Assembly: GCA_030433355.1 (NCBI GenBank)
Contig: JAUIMG010000015.1
Location: 1-64,000 of the forward strand
Direction: 5' to 3'
Length of the DNA: 64,000 bases
DNA from: Bacteroidia bacterium
Lineage (GTDB): Bacteria > Bacteroidota > Bacteroidia > Flavobacteriales_E > Vicingaceae
Shown: one piece after another, positions 34,734 through 43,812 of the stretch
Layout of the letters: each line of letters starts with the position of its first letter
How positions within the stretch are numbered: position 1 is the stretch's first letter
Made by a program: the position numbers and the translations under genes
Notes under the pieces: generated by a model
What the model was told of the DNA's origin: nothing
The model's database searches: none
Seen by the model: the letters and a program-made list of their open reading frames with translations, nothing else

Positions 34734-36109
34734 TGACTAATATATCTATCTACTCTATTAATAATTTCATTAGAAATAGATTTTGTAGAACTCTCTAACA
34801 ACTCACTCATTAATTCAGTAGTTGTTTTTAGTTCCTTTTTTGCTGAAAACAATGCATCTAACGCTCTCTTCCTTTTTCTATCTAAGGAAACATTGCCCTT
34901 CACTTCAGGATATAAGAATTTATTATCGCCCTCATACAATGCAAAGTGCATTTCATCTGTTTTGTTCTGGTCAAAAACTTTAGAAAATATAATTTCTCCT
35001 GTTTCTAAAGAAGTAAGCTGAACTTGGTAGGATAACTTTACTTCATTCAGTTGATAGTATTCTTTATAATTTACTTTATTGTATTTTGTTACAAACTCTT
35101 CTTTTTGGGTGGTTTTGTTAAATTGCTTAACGCTATAAGCTTGATAGCCATTTTTCGGATAAACTTTGGTTTCTCCGGTATTTAGCTTTTGTTCAATTAC
35201 TTTACCTGAAATAACTGCTTTGGCACCTAATAACTCTCCAACCGTAGCTGCCGTGTTTTCATCTATTGCTCCTGAAAGATTTAATCTTTGTTGTTCGATT
35301 AAATTTTCCATGTTCTCCCGATCAATAATCTTTATGAAAGGATTGTTATTATTTGTAAGAGCAGTTAAAAGACTTGCTTGTATCTTGTGTCCTGCAACAT
35401 TATCTCCACTTAGATTATCTATTCCAACTATGGCTATGGTGTAAATTCCAAGTTCAAGGCATTCCTCTCTTAGGCTTTTAGTATCCTTATAATTGGGGTC
35501 TTTTTCAACAACATTGTCTAATAAATAATATGCTTTTACATATTGCTCTTGAGAATAAGCATCCAAAGCATTTTTATAGAATGGCTCAACATAAGCTATC
35601 TTATTTAAATTAACTGCGTCTTTATATTCAGGATCTAAGGTTAAAACTTCTTGGAACAAGTTTTGGGCATCCTTATATTTTTCTTGTCCCATAAGTACTT
35701 TAGCTGCATTGTACTGGTTTTCTAAATAATCTTGTTTTAATGATTCAAAATCATTTTTAATATAAGAAGGTTCTTCAACAGTTATATTGTATGATTTAAG
35801 CTTCTCAGCATAATTAGTGGCATCTATATAGGTGTAAATTGCTTTTTTGTTATCCCCTGTAGCTTTAGCAGTGAAAAAACTATCTAAATAATCTTGAAAA
35901 ACTTTTTCACCATTATTCTTTAAACCAATTCTTGCTTCTATATTATTGGGGTCTCTTCTTAAGGATTCTAAGTAATATTTTGCAGCGTCTTTATACATCC
36001 CAGCTGCCTCGAATTCTAAAGCTTGTTTAGCATATTTTTTTGTACCACTGCATCCTTCAATGATTAGGATTGAAGTAAGTAATAATATATTTATCGATTT
36101 TCGAAGCAT
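34730..36109 (-). CDS. TPR plus CsgG-like outer-membrane lipoprotein
   Basis: 459 residues. The lipobox IIEGC is near residue 20. TPR-like helices occur at about 25-215 (AAKYYLESLRRDPNNIEAR, AQNLFQEVLTLDPEYKDA). A CsgG/LpoB-like domain follows from about 222 (YTIAIVGIDNLSG, IKIIDRENMENLIEQQ, GELLGAKAVISGKV). CsgG-type proteins form export pores or act as outer-membrane activators; the TPR fusion suggests protein binding. It is the first gene of the lipoprotein cassette. Whether it makes a pore cannot be told from sequence. Confidence 0.8.
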   Translation of the reverse strand: MLRKSINILLLTSILIIEGCSGTKKYAKQALEFEAAGMYKDAAKYYLESLRRDPNNIEARIGLKNNGEKVFQDYLDSFFTAKATGDNKKAIYTYIDATNYAEKLKSYNITVEEPSYIKNDFESLKQDYLENQYNAAKVLMGQEKYKDAQNLFQEVLTLDPEYKDAVNLNKIAYVEPFYKNALDAYSQEQYVKAYYLLDNVVEKDPNYKDTKSLREECLELGIYTIAIVGIDNLSGDNVAGHKIQASLLTALTNNNNPFIKIIDRENMENLIEQQRLNLSGAIDENTAATVGELLGAKAVISGKVIEQKLNTGETKVYPKNGYQAYSVKQFNKTTQKEEFVTKYNKVNYKEYYQLNEVKLSYQVQLTSLETGEIIFSKVFDQNKTDEMHFALYEGDNKFLYPEVKGNVSLDRKRKRALDALFSAKKELKTTTELMSELLESSTKSISNEIINRVDRYISQ

Positions 36110-36227
36110 TAAATAAAACTGTACTTAATAAAAAATTGTGCCAATTAGGTATTTTCTAAAATATTACTCAAAGTTCTAATTTTTAAATTCTGGATAAACT
36201 TACCATTTACATTAAGTATTATAGTAT

Positions 36228-36719
36228 TTATTGGGGAATAAAACCTTCTGTCTTGTCTTTATGGAAGCTATTACTATTTTTTATGCTTCCGTTTTCAAAA
36301 TTTACCCTATTGCTTTGTTCTTCAAAATAATCAACAAGTAAAGAATTAATTATTTCAATTCTTTTTGGAGAACTTATTTCATTAGACTCTAAATATATCC
36401 AAGTGTAATTCTGATCAACTTCTTTTCCTAAAAAGGTTAGCTTAACTGTTTCGTTTTTTGTTTTTAATTCAAAATGGCTTAAAATATACTTTTCTAGGAG
36501 GTGGTCAGTTTCTTTTACTTCTCTTTCCGTACCTAGAAAAATTTTAATTCCATTTTCTTCATTAATTACTTTCTCAATATCATCCGTAAATAATTTAATG
36601 GTGCTTTGAAGTGTTTTTGTTTCAGAATGATATTTTACATCTGTAGTGCTCATATAAAATTTATGAGCCATAGCTGTGGATAGAGAAAAAGAAAGAATGC
36701 ATATTGCTAAAAGTTTCAT
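36228..36719 (-). CDS. DUF6702-like exported protein
   Basis: 163 residues. A signal peptide ends at AMAHKFY, and the mature start HKFYMSTTDVKYHSET plus TIKLFTDDIEKVI fits the DUF6702 family, often encoded beside M1 peptidases in Bacteroidota. It is divergent from the M1 gene at 36858, with a 138-base shared promoter region. The role is unknown. Confidence 0.75.
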   Translation of the reverse strand: MKLLAICILSFSLSTAMAHKFYMSTTDVKYHSETKTLQSTIKLFTDDIEKVINEENGIKIFLGTEREVKETDHLLEKYILSHFELKTKNETVKLTFLGKEVDQNYTWIYLESNEISSPKRIEIINSLLVDYFEEQSNRVNFENGSIKNSNSFHKDKTEGFIPQ

Positions 36720-36857
36720 AAAGCTAATAGTTTGTCAAAAAAATAAGTGTCCAAATTACTGCTAAATGAAAAAAATACATGGTATTAACTTGATTTTACT
36801 TAGAACAATTTTTTAGACCTATTGCTTTAATTAATTTCGTGAACCTAAATTTTTACT

Positions 36858-38714
36858 ATGATTAGAAAGATATCCTTAATTATTACATCCTTTTTTGTTT
36901 TAAATACTAGCGCACAAGACTGCTATTGGCAGCAAAAGATTAAGTATGAAATGGATATTCAAATGGACGTATATAATAATACGTTTACAGCTACTCAAAA
37001 GGTAATCTATTTCAACCAATCGCCAGATACATTAAATAGAGTTTATTTTCATTTATATTTCAATGCTTTTCAAAAAGGAAGTATGATGGATGCTAGGTCT
37101 AGGTCTATTGAGGACCCCGACAGAAGAGTTGGAGATAGAATATATGGCCTTGATGATAAGACAGAAGGCTATCAAAGAATAAATTCATTAGAACAAGATG
37201 GCAATCGTTTGGACTATGATATGGTAGGTACTATTTTAGAAGTGAACTTGGCAAATCCTATTTATCCGGGAGATTCATCTGTTTTTTTAATGGATTACAA
37301 TGCTCAAGTTCCATTGCAAGTGAGAAGGTCAGGAAGAGATAATAAGGAAGGAATAAGGTACTCAATGACGCAATGGTATCCTAAAATGGTAGAGTATGAT
37401 AAGAATGGATGGAACGCCAATCCATATGTTGGAAGAGAATTTCATGGAGTTTGGGGAGACTTTAAAGTTAATATCACCATAGATTCAGAATACGTTTTAG
37501 GAGCTACAGGTTACTTGGCGAATAAGGCAGAAGTAATAGAAGCTAGTCAATCTAAAGAAATGGCAGAAGGCTCAAAAGTGAAAGAAAATAAAGAACTCAC
37601 TTGGAAATTTCATGCTCCAATGGTCCACGATTTTGCCTGGGTTGCTGATCCTGATTATACTTATAAATCATTTATCACTAAAGATGGCTTAGAGTTGAAT
37701 TTTCTATACCAAAAAGACTCAACAACTGTATTTTGGGATAGCCTGCCAAAATACACTGAGAAGATTTTTGAGCTCATGAATGCTAATTTTGGTAAGTATC
37801 CTTATAAGCAATACACAGTTGCTCAAGGAGGTGATGGAGGTATGGAATATCCTATGATCACTTTAATTACCGGTAATCGAAGTTTGGGATCTTTAGTTGG
37901 TGTTACAGCTCATGAAGCCATTCATTCTTGGTATCAGCATCTTTTAGCAACCAATGAGGCATTATACCCATGGATGGATGAAGGATTTACATCCTATGCT
38001 ACAGATTTTGTAACTTCAAAACTTTTCCCTTCAAGTACTCCATATCAGGGAAGCTACCGCTCCTATTTTAGCCTTGTTAAGTCCGGTAAACAAGAAGTAT
38101 TAAGCACACATGCCGATCATTATAATACTAATAGAGCTTATGGAGTAGCTTCTTATTCTATGGGGCTTATCTTTCTAAATCAATTGGACTATATTTTGGG
38201 CAATGAGGTCTTTATGAGAGGTATGAGAAGGTATTTTAATGAATGGAAGTATAAGCATCCAACTCCAATGGATTTTATTAGAGTTATGGAAAAAGAATCT
38301 TCAATGGAATTAAAATGGTATCTAAAGGAGTGGACAGAAACAACCAACACCATTGATTATGGAATCAAATGGCTTAGCGAAAGGGAAAAGTCAACTGCTG
38401 TAACATTAGAAAGAATTGGAAATACACCAATGCCGCTAGATGTTATTGTAAAACTCAAGAATGGGAAAACAGAACATTATACAATTCCACTCAGAGTAAT
38501 GCGTTCTGCCAAAAGAGAGGATGCAATATATGGAGACATGAATGTTCAAGAAGATTGGCCATGGACTTTTCCTGAATATGAATTAATACTTCCTTTTACC
38601 TTTAATGAAATTGAAACTGTGGAAATTGATCCTTCTCAAAGAATGGCAGATATTGATAGAACAAATAATATTTTTCCGAATGAATCAGTAAAATATATTC
38701 CTAAGTCTCAATAA
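36858..38714 (+). CDS. M1-family zinc metallopeptidase, short form
   Basis: 618 residues. Signal peptide to about residue 19 (NTSAQDCYW), N-terminal beta domain, and catalytic domain with the aminopeptidase motif GGMEYPM, zinc motif HEAIHSWYQ and the Glu of WMDEGFTSYAT. The C-terminal end (DIDRTNNIFPNESV) matches the end of the M1 protein at 30206, so they are paralogues of different length. Periplasmic or surface aminopeptidase expected. It is followed directly by a small lipoprotein gene. Confidence 0.9.
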   Translation: MIRKISLIITSFFVLNTSAQDCYWQQKIKYEMDIQMDVYNNTFTATQKVIYFNQSPDTLNRVYFHLYFNAFQKGSMMDARSRSIEDPDRRVGDRIYGLDDKTEGYQRINSLEQDGNRLDYDMVGTILEVNLANPIYPGDSSVFLMDYNAQVPLQVRRSGRDNKEGIRYSMTQWYPKMVEYDKNGWNANPYVGREFHGVWGDFKVNITIDSEYVLGATGYLANKAEVIEASQSKEMAEGSKVKENKELTWKFHAPMVHDFAWVADPDYTYKSFITKDGLELNFLYQKDSTTVFWDSLPKYTEKIFELMNANFGKYPYKQYTVAQGGDGGMEYPMITLITGNRSLGSLVGVTAHEAIHSWYQHLLATNEALYPWMDEGFTSYATDFVTSKLFPSSTPYQGSYRSYFSLVKSGKQEVLSTHADHYNTNRAYGVASYSMGLIFLNQLDYILGNEVFMRGMRRYFNEWKYKHPTPMDFIRVMEKESSMELKWYLKEWTETTNTIDYGIKWLSEREKSTAVTLERIGNTPMPLDVIVKLKNGKTEHYTIPLRVMRSAKREDAIYGDMNVQEDWPWTFPEYELILPFTFNEIETVEIDPSQRMADIDRTNNIFPNESVKYIPKSQ

Positions 38715-38753
38715 TTGACTACTAAACTTCTTCAAATTGCTAAATTTGACCAT

Positions 38754-39353
38754 ATGAAAATTAAAAGTTTAACTGCTGTTTTATTTACTTTTTTATTAAT
38801 GATCTCGTTTTTTTCTTGTAAAGAAGAGGATAATAAGGATGCATTTGAAACACCACCCCTGGATAGAGGTCAGACAGAAGTTGATAAGTTTGTTATTTCA
38901 TTTTTAAACTTAAGAGATTCTACAACAGTAGATTATACCTTTTATGATCAAGATGGGCCAGGAGGGAATACTCCAACAATAAATGATACTATATTTTTTG
39001 AAAGACCACTAAGCAACGGTCTAGCTGCTTCGATTAGGTATGAGGCTGAAATTAAAATATTTTTAAATGATTTGGAGGTAACAGATAAGGTAACGGAGAA
39101 TTTTGATAATTATATATTTTGTTATACCGATTATGATACAAATGAATTAGTTTTGGAAGCAAGAAATAATGATCCTAATGGCAAAGTACTTGGTGATTTA
39201 ACTAACTGGAGATCCTTAAGAAAAGCAGGTTCAAACCCAAGTGGAGAAGGGATTATAAAAATAACTTTAAATTATCAGAAAGGTTCAAAGGAAAACCTGT
39301 GTAACCCAGGAATTAGAATAATAGAAGCATTTAAACCATATAAAATCCAATAA
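38754..39353 (+). CDS. Predicted lipoprotein of unknown function
   Basis: 199 residues from the ATG at 38754, which puts a normal signal peptide first (MKIKSLTAVLFTFLLMISFFSC, lipobox FFSC); an upstream in-frame TTG at 38715 would mask it and is rejected. The mature part contains NLRDSTTVDYTFYDQDGPGG and a single late Cys, probably beta-rich. No family recognised. It lies 39 bases after the M1 gene and 1 base before a tiny lipoprotein gene. Confidence 0.65.
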   Translation: MKIKSLTAVLFTFLLMISFFSCKEEDNKDAFETPPLDRGQTEVDKFVISFLNLRDSTTVDYTFYDQDGPGGNTPTINDTIFFERPLSNGLAASIRYEAEIKIFLNDLEVTDKVTENFDNYIFCYTDYDTNELVLEARNNDPNGKVLGDLTNWRSLRKAGSNPSGEGIIKITLNYQKGSKENLCNPGIRIIEAFKPYKIQ

Positions 39354-39354
39354 A

Positions 39355-39516
39355 ATGAGTTCAAAAAAGTGGATGTCTTATTTTCTTATTTTATCCTTTC
39401 TTTTAGGATCTGTTGTGCTTTCTTCTTGTGGAAGTAATAAAAAACAAACAAGAGTGCATTCTAAAAGTGGTATGGGAAATTCAAAACACAAGAACAAACA
39501 CGTATGGGGTAAGTAA
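39355..39516 (+). CDS. Micro-lipoprotein, 53 residues
   Basis: ATG at 39355 follows the previous stop by one base. The product is a signal peptide with lipobox LSSC (Cys25) and a mature tail of only 29 residues, very basic: GSNKKQTRVHSKSG then NSKHKNKHVWGK. It is predicted to be a lipid-anchored short peptide. A second such gene follows 31 bases later with a similar ending (FKGKW). Functions of such peptides are unknown. Confidence 0.65.
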   Translation: MSSKKWMSYFLILSFLLGSVVLSSCGSNKKQTRVHSKSGMGNSKHKNKHVWGK

Positions 39517-39547
39517 CCCCTATTGCATTTCTTCCGTATCCAATTAC

Positions 39548-39673
39548 ATGAAAAGGATACTTATAATATTTTTTATATTCTCGTTTTTGATAAGCCTTTT
39601 TTCTTGTAGCACAAATAATAGTCATGCTATGAAGGTGAACTCAAGTAACCAGATGTTTAAAGGTAAGTGGTAG
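39548..39673 (+). CDS. Micro-lipoprotein, 41 residues
   Basis: From ATG at 39548: signal peptide MKRILIIFFIFSFLISLFSC (lipobox LFSC), then a 21-residue mature peptide STNNSHAMKVNSSNQ ending FKGKW. A longer in-frame ORF starts at 39413 but would bury the signal peptide, so it is rejected. The stop abuts the stop of the convergent protease gene with no gap. Confidence 0.6.
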   Translation: MKRILIIFFIFSFLISLFSCSTNNSHAMKVNSSNQMFKGKW

Positions 39674-41914
39674 TTAATTAACTATTAATTTATTTAAACT
39701 AATTGGATGATTTTCAATATCGAGAAGCTTTACTAAATAAATACCTTCACTAATTTGAGATGGTATTCTAATTCTATTGGTATTGTTCTCTTCAAGAATT
39801 AATCTTCCCTGAAAATCTATTAGTTGAACGCGAAATGGTTGCTCTTGATTATCTAAACGGACATAATCTCCTCTTTTAACAGGGTTTGGGAAAATCTTAA
39901 CTAGCTTAATTTTATTTTCTCCAATAAAAGAAGCTGAATTGTTAATACAGAAAGACCTGCTAATTTTATCTCTGGTAAAGTTTCCAATATAAACTAAAGT
40001 ATCCGCCTTTTGATTTTGGATTAATAAAGAGCCGTTTCCAAAAAATCCACTGAACCCATCACCAAATGAGTCATACAAATTAAAGATAAAACAGGAATCA
40101 TAAAGGCACAATGTTTCTGTGTAAGTTCTTCCTTGAGTTGTGCTTGTTTCTTCATATGGACCACCTTTGTACAATAAAACACTATTACTATCTAAGATTT
40201 CCCAACTTGTTTCATTGCCATATTGGTCTGTTTTTAATGTTAGAGTAATAGACTCTGGTATATCATTAACTATGATTGCTTTTTCAAGAATATTATTACT
40301 ACTGTCTTGATCTGAAACTCCTACCAACTCAGCTTTTATATTAATTAAAGTATCCGAAGAAGATAGAGAAAACCTTGGAATGCTAATTTCAATTACACTA
40401 TCAGTCCTAATATTCCCGGTCCAATTAAAGGAAAATGGATAAGATTTATTAGTTCCATATTTAATTAGCAAAGAATTAATAGAATTATTACCTGCGTTAG
40501 ATGTAATTAATCTTACATCAATAAAGGTGTCGCAAGTGAATGGAGGTATATTTAATAAAAAATCTAACTCCACATCATGGTTAAGAGATTTAGAATTAGG
40601 GTCTAAGCCATCTAATACTAGGACATTAGTCGTATCAGGATCTAACCAAAATTTTAATTGTTCATTACTCTGATTTGAAAAACTCCAAGACTCAGAGAAC
40701 TTGCCATAAAAATCTGAGGCTCTCACTAAACAGCTAGCAGAGCCACCATGTAGCTGACCGATAATTCTTTTTTTATTATCAAATAGAGGAGAGCCTGAAG
40801 AACCACTTTCTGTGGTGCCGACTTCCCAGAAACCAACCCCCCAATGGGTATTTGCAGGACCACCATTATAACTAGAGCTGATAAGTGTATCTTCATCAAA
40901 TGAAATCTTTTTAACATCACCTTGAGGGTGATGAATACTAGTGCTGCTATTATTTGGACTAGGTAAAGCTGACCAACCTGCATAAAAAACATTGTAAGTT
41001 GATGGTGGAGTACTACTTAATTCCACCAGACGAAAATCGTTTCTTACGGAAAGTGCTCTAGGTATATTACCTGAAATGGAATTTACTTTAGAACCATCTG
41101 TATTTGGACTACAATTTGGGCTTTCATATCCGAATATAGTAACAGAATTGTTTTGCACCGGACAATGCGTGGCAGTTAAAAAGTAGGGAGTTGAGTCTTT
41201 TCTAACATTATTTATTAATGTTCCTGTGCAGGTAGTTGTATTGTTATTTAAGGTGATAACTGCTACTGCTCTTTTTATTGTTTGCCATTTTTCTCCTTCT
41301 TCACAATTGATATTTACATTACATGGCCCTGAAGCATTGAAAGTTTTACTTAATTTCTGATATATATTTCTATATCCATAAACTACCCCAGAAATTTCTA
41401 ATTTAAGTCTGTTTTTTTGATTGCTTGGTACTAATAGTTCTAAACGTAATTCTTCTCCAAGAATAGGCCTGGTAGAAAATAAACTATCTATTTTATTATT
41501 TAGTTGGCTTAAAACTTCAATTTCAGCTATCCCATTTTGATTATAAATAATAAGTTCTGCGTCTTCTGTAAGATAAAATTTGTTAAAATTCAAGTTTAAA
41601 CTAATAGCATCTTTGCTTTTTATGCTCAAGACCCACCTTGACCATCCGTTAACAGAACTCCACTCTCCGTGAGATCTTATGCTAATTTCTTGAGGTATAT
41701 GTACCCCAAACCTCCAAGGTATTTCTTTATTGTTTTTTGCAATTTTATCTTCTTGATTTGTAATGGTGAGGTCAGGTTTGTCTATCTCCATAACGCTAAT
41801 ACTTGACCTACTTTCTGTATTTTCAAAAACAGGGGATAGTCTCTCTCTGGTAATTTGATTAAATCCCTGATTAGAAAGAAGAACAATAAATAGAAAAAGA
41901 ATTAAATTTCTCAT
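39674..41914 (-). CDS. Secreted trypsin-like serine protease (Lys-C-like) with T9SS domain
   Basis: 746 residues. Signal peptide, a propeptide to about residue 190, and a chymotrypsin-fold domain at about 195-430: cysteine-rich entry GPCNVNINCEEG, His in FLTATHC, Asp in VRNDFRLVEL, Ser in SGSSGSPLFD, as in Lysobacter/Achromobacter-type lysyl endopeptidases. A beta region of about 435-660 follows, then a type A T9SS domain (IFPNPVKRGDYV to LNKLIVN). It is predicted to be exported to the cell surface or medium to digest proteins. Specificity for Lys is by family only. Confidence 0.85.
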   Translation of the reverse strand: MRNLILFLFIVLLSNQGFNQITRERLSPVFENTESRSSISVMEIDKPDLTITNQEDKIAKNNKEIPWRFGVHIPQEISIRSHGEWSSVNGWSRWVLSIKSKDAISLNLNFNKFYLTEDAELIIYNQNGIAEIEVLSQLNNKIDSLFSTRPILGEELRLELLVPSNQKNRLKLEISGVVYGYRNIYQKLSKTFNASGPCNVNINCEEGEKWQTIKRAVAVITLNNNTTTCTGTLINNVRKDSTPYFLTATHCPVQNNSVTIFGYESPNCSPNTDGSKVNSISGNIPRALSVRNDFRLVELSSTPPSTYNVFYAGWSALPSPNNSSTSIHHPQGDVKKISFDEDTLISSSYNGGPANTHWGVGFWEVGTTESGSSGSPLFDNKKRIIGQLHGGSASCLVRASDFYGKFSESWSFSNQSNEQLKFWLDPDTTNVLVLDGLDPNSKSLNHDVELDFLLNIPPFTCDTFIDVRLITSNAGNNSINSLLIKYGTNKSYPFSFNWTGNIRTDSVIEISIPRFSLSSSDTLINIKAELVGVSDQDSSNNILEKAIIVNDIPESITLTLKTDQYGNETSWEILDSNSVLLYKGGPYEETSTTQGRTYTETLCLYDSCFIFNLYDSFGDGFSGFFGNGSLLIQNQKADTLVYIGNFTRDKISRSFCINNSASFIGENKIKLVKIFPNPVKRGDYVRLDNQEQPFRVQLIDFQGRLILEENNTNRIRIPSQISEGIYLVKLLDIENHPISLNKLIVN

Positions 41915-41952
41915 ACCTTACACAAAGAGTAAATTTTTAGATCGTAATTAAG

Positions 41953-42798
41953 ATGAAAATTAATCATTTAGAAAAAGTTTATAAAGGTGTAAATAAACGC
42001 CCCTCCTTATTAGACGTTAGCTATCTCGAATCAGGTGCAAAATTGCCATTAATAATTTTCTCTCATGGCTTTAAAGGATTTAAAGATTGGGGTACATTCC
42101 CTTTAATTGCTGAACAATTTGCCAATGCAGGCTTTTTCTTTCTTAAATATAATTTCTCTCACAATGGAGGCACAGTTGAAAACGCCATTGATTTTCCGGA
42201 TTTAAACGCCTTTTCTGAAAATACATACTCCAAAGAGCTTTTGGATTTAGAGTTAGTTTTAGATTACATAAAGAATGATTTTGAATTGAGTAAAAGGATA
42301 GACTTTAGTAATATAAATCTTCTCGGACATAGTAGAGGGGGAGCAATAAGTCTTTTAGCTGCTTCGCAGTTTAAGGATATAACTACTGTTACTACTTGGG
42401 CTGCAGTAGATGATTTAGTTAAAAGACTTCCATCTGAAATGGAATTAGAAAATTGGAAAGAAGATGGAGTGAAATATATATTGAATAGCCGGACAAAGCA
42501 AAATATGCCTTTAAAATATGGCTTTGTTGAAGACTTGTATAAGAATAAAGAGAAACTAAATGTTTTAGAATCTGTGAAGTCTTTAAAAATCCCTCAGCTT
42601 ATTCTACATGGTAAAGAAGATGAAACTGTAAATTACGAGGCAGCTCTAAAACTTCATAATGCTAACTCTAATTCTAAACTTGTGCTAATTGATCAGGCAA
42701 ACCATACTTTTGGAGGCGTTCATCCATACAACCATGATTATTTGCCCAATCAGACTAAAATACTTGTTGAAAAAACTATAAGTTTTTTGAAGCCTTAA
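41953..42798 (+). CDS. Alpha/beta hydrolase, cytosolic
   Basis: 281 residues without a signal peptide. The oxyanion region is IIFSHGFKGFKDW, the nucleophile elbow LLGHSRGGA with Ser about residue 126, the acid in LHGKEDETV and the late His in NHTFGGVHP. It resembles the dienelactone hydrolase / acyl-peptidase-like esterases. Substrate unknown. It overlaps the convergent tsaD by 4 bases. Confidence 0.8.
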   Translation: MKINHLEKVYKGVNKRPSLLDVSYLESGAKLPLIIFSHGFKGFKDWGTFPLIAEQFANAGFFFLKYNFSHNGGTVENAIDFPDLNAFSENTYSKELLDLELVLDYIKNDFELSKRIDFSNINLLGHSRGGAISLLAASQFKDITTVTTWAAVDDLVKRLPSEMELENWKEDGVKYILNSRTKQNMPLKYGFVEDLYKNKEKLNVLESVKSLKIPQLILHGKEDETVNYEAALKLHNANSNSKLVLIDQANHTFGGVHPYNHDYLPNQTKILVEKTISFLKP

Positions 42799-43802
42799 AT
42801 TTTCATTCTTGGATTTGGAATGGCAGAAAGTTTCCCTTGCTTATCCTTAATAAAATCAAAATAGGCGCTAATAGCAATCATGGCTCCATTATCAGTGCAG
42901 TATTCAAACTTTGGAATATACGTTTCCCAGTCTTTTTTTTCCGCTAAGCGTTTTCTTAATCCTGAATTTGCAGAAACCCCTCCAGCTACAGCAACCCTTT
43001 TGATACCCGTGTCTTCTACAAGCCTTTCTAATTGATAAAAAAGGGAATCTAAAATAGCCTTCTGTATAGAAGCACAGAGATTATTTAAATTTTTCTTAAT
43101 AAAATCTGGATCTTTTGCTACCTCTTTTCTAAGAAAGTAAAGTATACCCGTTTTTAATCCGCTAAAACTATAGTTGTACTTTTCTAGCTTTCCTGCATTA
43201 AAAATGAAAGCATTCTCATCTCCTTCTTTTGCATATTTATCAATTAATGGACCACCGGGGTAGGGAAGACCAAGCATTTTAGCTGCTTTATCAAAAGCCT
43301 CTCCCGCTGCATCATCTATGGTGCTCCCCATAATCTCAAAAGTATAATAATCTTTTAACCTCACTAATTGTGTATGACCACCACTTACAGTTAGACAAAT
43401 AAATGGGAAGTCTGGTATGCTTGTATTATCCTCTATAAAGTGCGCTAGAATATGCGCTTTCATATGATTTACTTCTATTAAAGGTTTAGCGTTTCCTAAA
43501 GCAAGTCCTTTTGCAAAAGAACTGCCCACTAATAAAGCTCCCATAAGTCCTGGTCCATTCGTATAGCCTATGGCATCTATATCTTCCATTTTTATTTTTG
43601 CTTGAGCTAATGCTGCATTAAGAACTGGAATAATATTTTGCAGGTGAGCACGGGATGCAAGTTCTGGAACAACCCCACCGTATTCCGCATGAACATCCTG
43701 CGTAGCAATCACATTAGAGATGATTTTTTGGTCTTCCAAAACAGCTATAGATGTCTCATCGCAAGAGGTTTCAATACCTAAGATTTTTATAGTTCTGTTC
43801 AC
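42795..43802 (-). CDS. tsaD: tRNA N6-adenosine threonylcarbamoyltransferase TsaD
   Basis: Catalyses the last step of t6A formation at A37 of ANN-decoding tRNAs, in a complex with TsaB and TsaE. The ASKHA signatures are clear: ILGIETSCDETS at the N-terminus, metal motif NHMKAH, SGGHTQLV, GGVSANSGLR and the C-terminal CTDNGAMIA. The family starts one or two residues before ILGIE. Upstream in frame are ATG 43844, GTG 43802 and ATA 43790. The ATA gives an E. coli-like start (M-K-I-L-G-I-E) and has AAGGAGGT ahead of it; ATG 43844 lies upstream of a perfect -7 element (43837-43830) and is less likely. The GTG is given as the conservative boundary. It is divergent from, and nearly abuts, the TamB gene. 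Confidence 0.95.
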   Translation of the reverse strand: MNRTIKILGIETSCDETSIAVLEDQKIISNVIATQDVHAEYGGVVPELASRAHLQNIIPVLNAALAQAKIKMEDIDAIGYTNGPGLMGALLVGSSFAKGLALGNAKPLIEVNHMKAHILAHFIEDNTSIPDFPFICLTVSGGHTQLVRLKDYYTFEIMGSTIDDAAGEAFDKAAKMLGLPYPGGPLIDKYAKEGDENAFIFNAGKLEKYNYSFSGLKTGILYFLRKEVAKDPDFIKKNLNNLCASIQKAILDSLFYQLERLVEDTGIKRVAVAGGVSANSGLRKRLAEKKDWETYIPKFEYCTDNGAMIAISAYFDFIKDKQGKLSAIPNPRMKI

Positions 43803-43808
43803 CTCCTT
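43801..43808 (-). promoter_or_regulatory. Shine-Dalgarno-like AAGGAGGT near the tsaD start
   Basis: On the minus strand AAGGAGGT precedes ATA (43790) by 10 bases. It overlaps the candidate GTG start, which it therefore cannot serve. It could also be coincidence within coding sequence if the ATG at 43844 were used. Confidence 0.45.
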
Positions 43809-43812
43809 AAAA

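Noticed and set aside
39413-39547. Longer reading frame upstream of the 41-residue lipoprotein
   Set aside because: It overlaps the previous small gene and would place a normal signal peptide and lipobox in the interior; the ATG at 39548 is preferred.
43720-43812. TamB homologue starting at ATG 43720
   Set aside because: The first 31 codons are the reverse complement of the conserved start of tsaD and put non-family residues before the membrane anchor.
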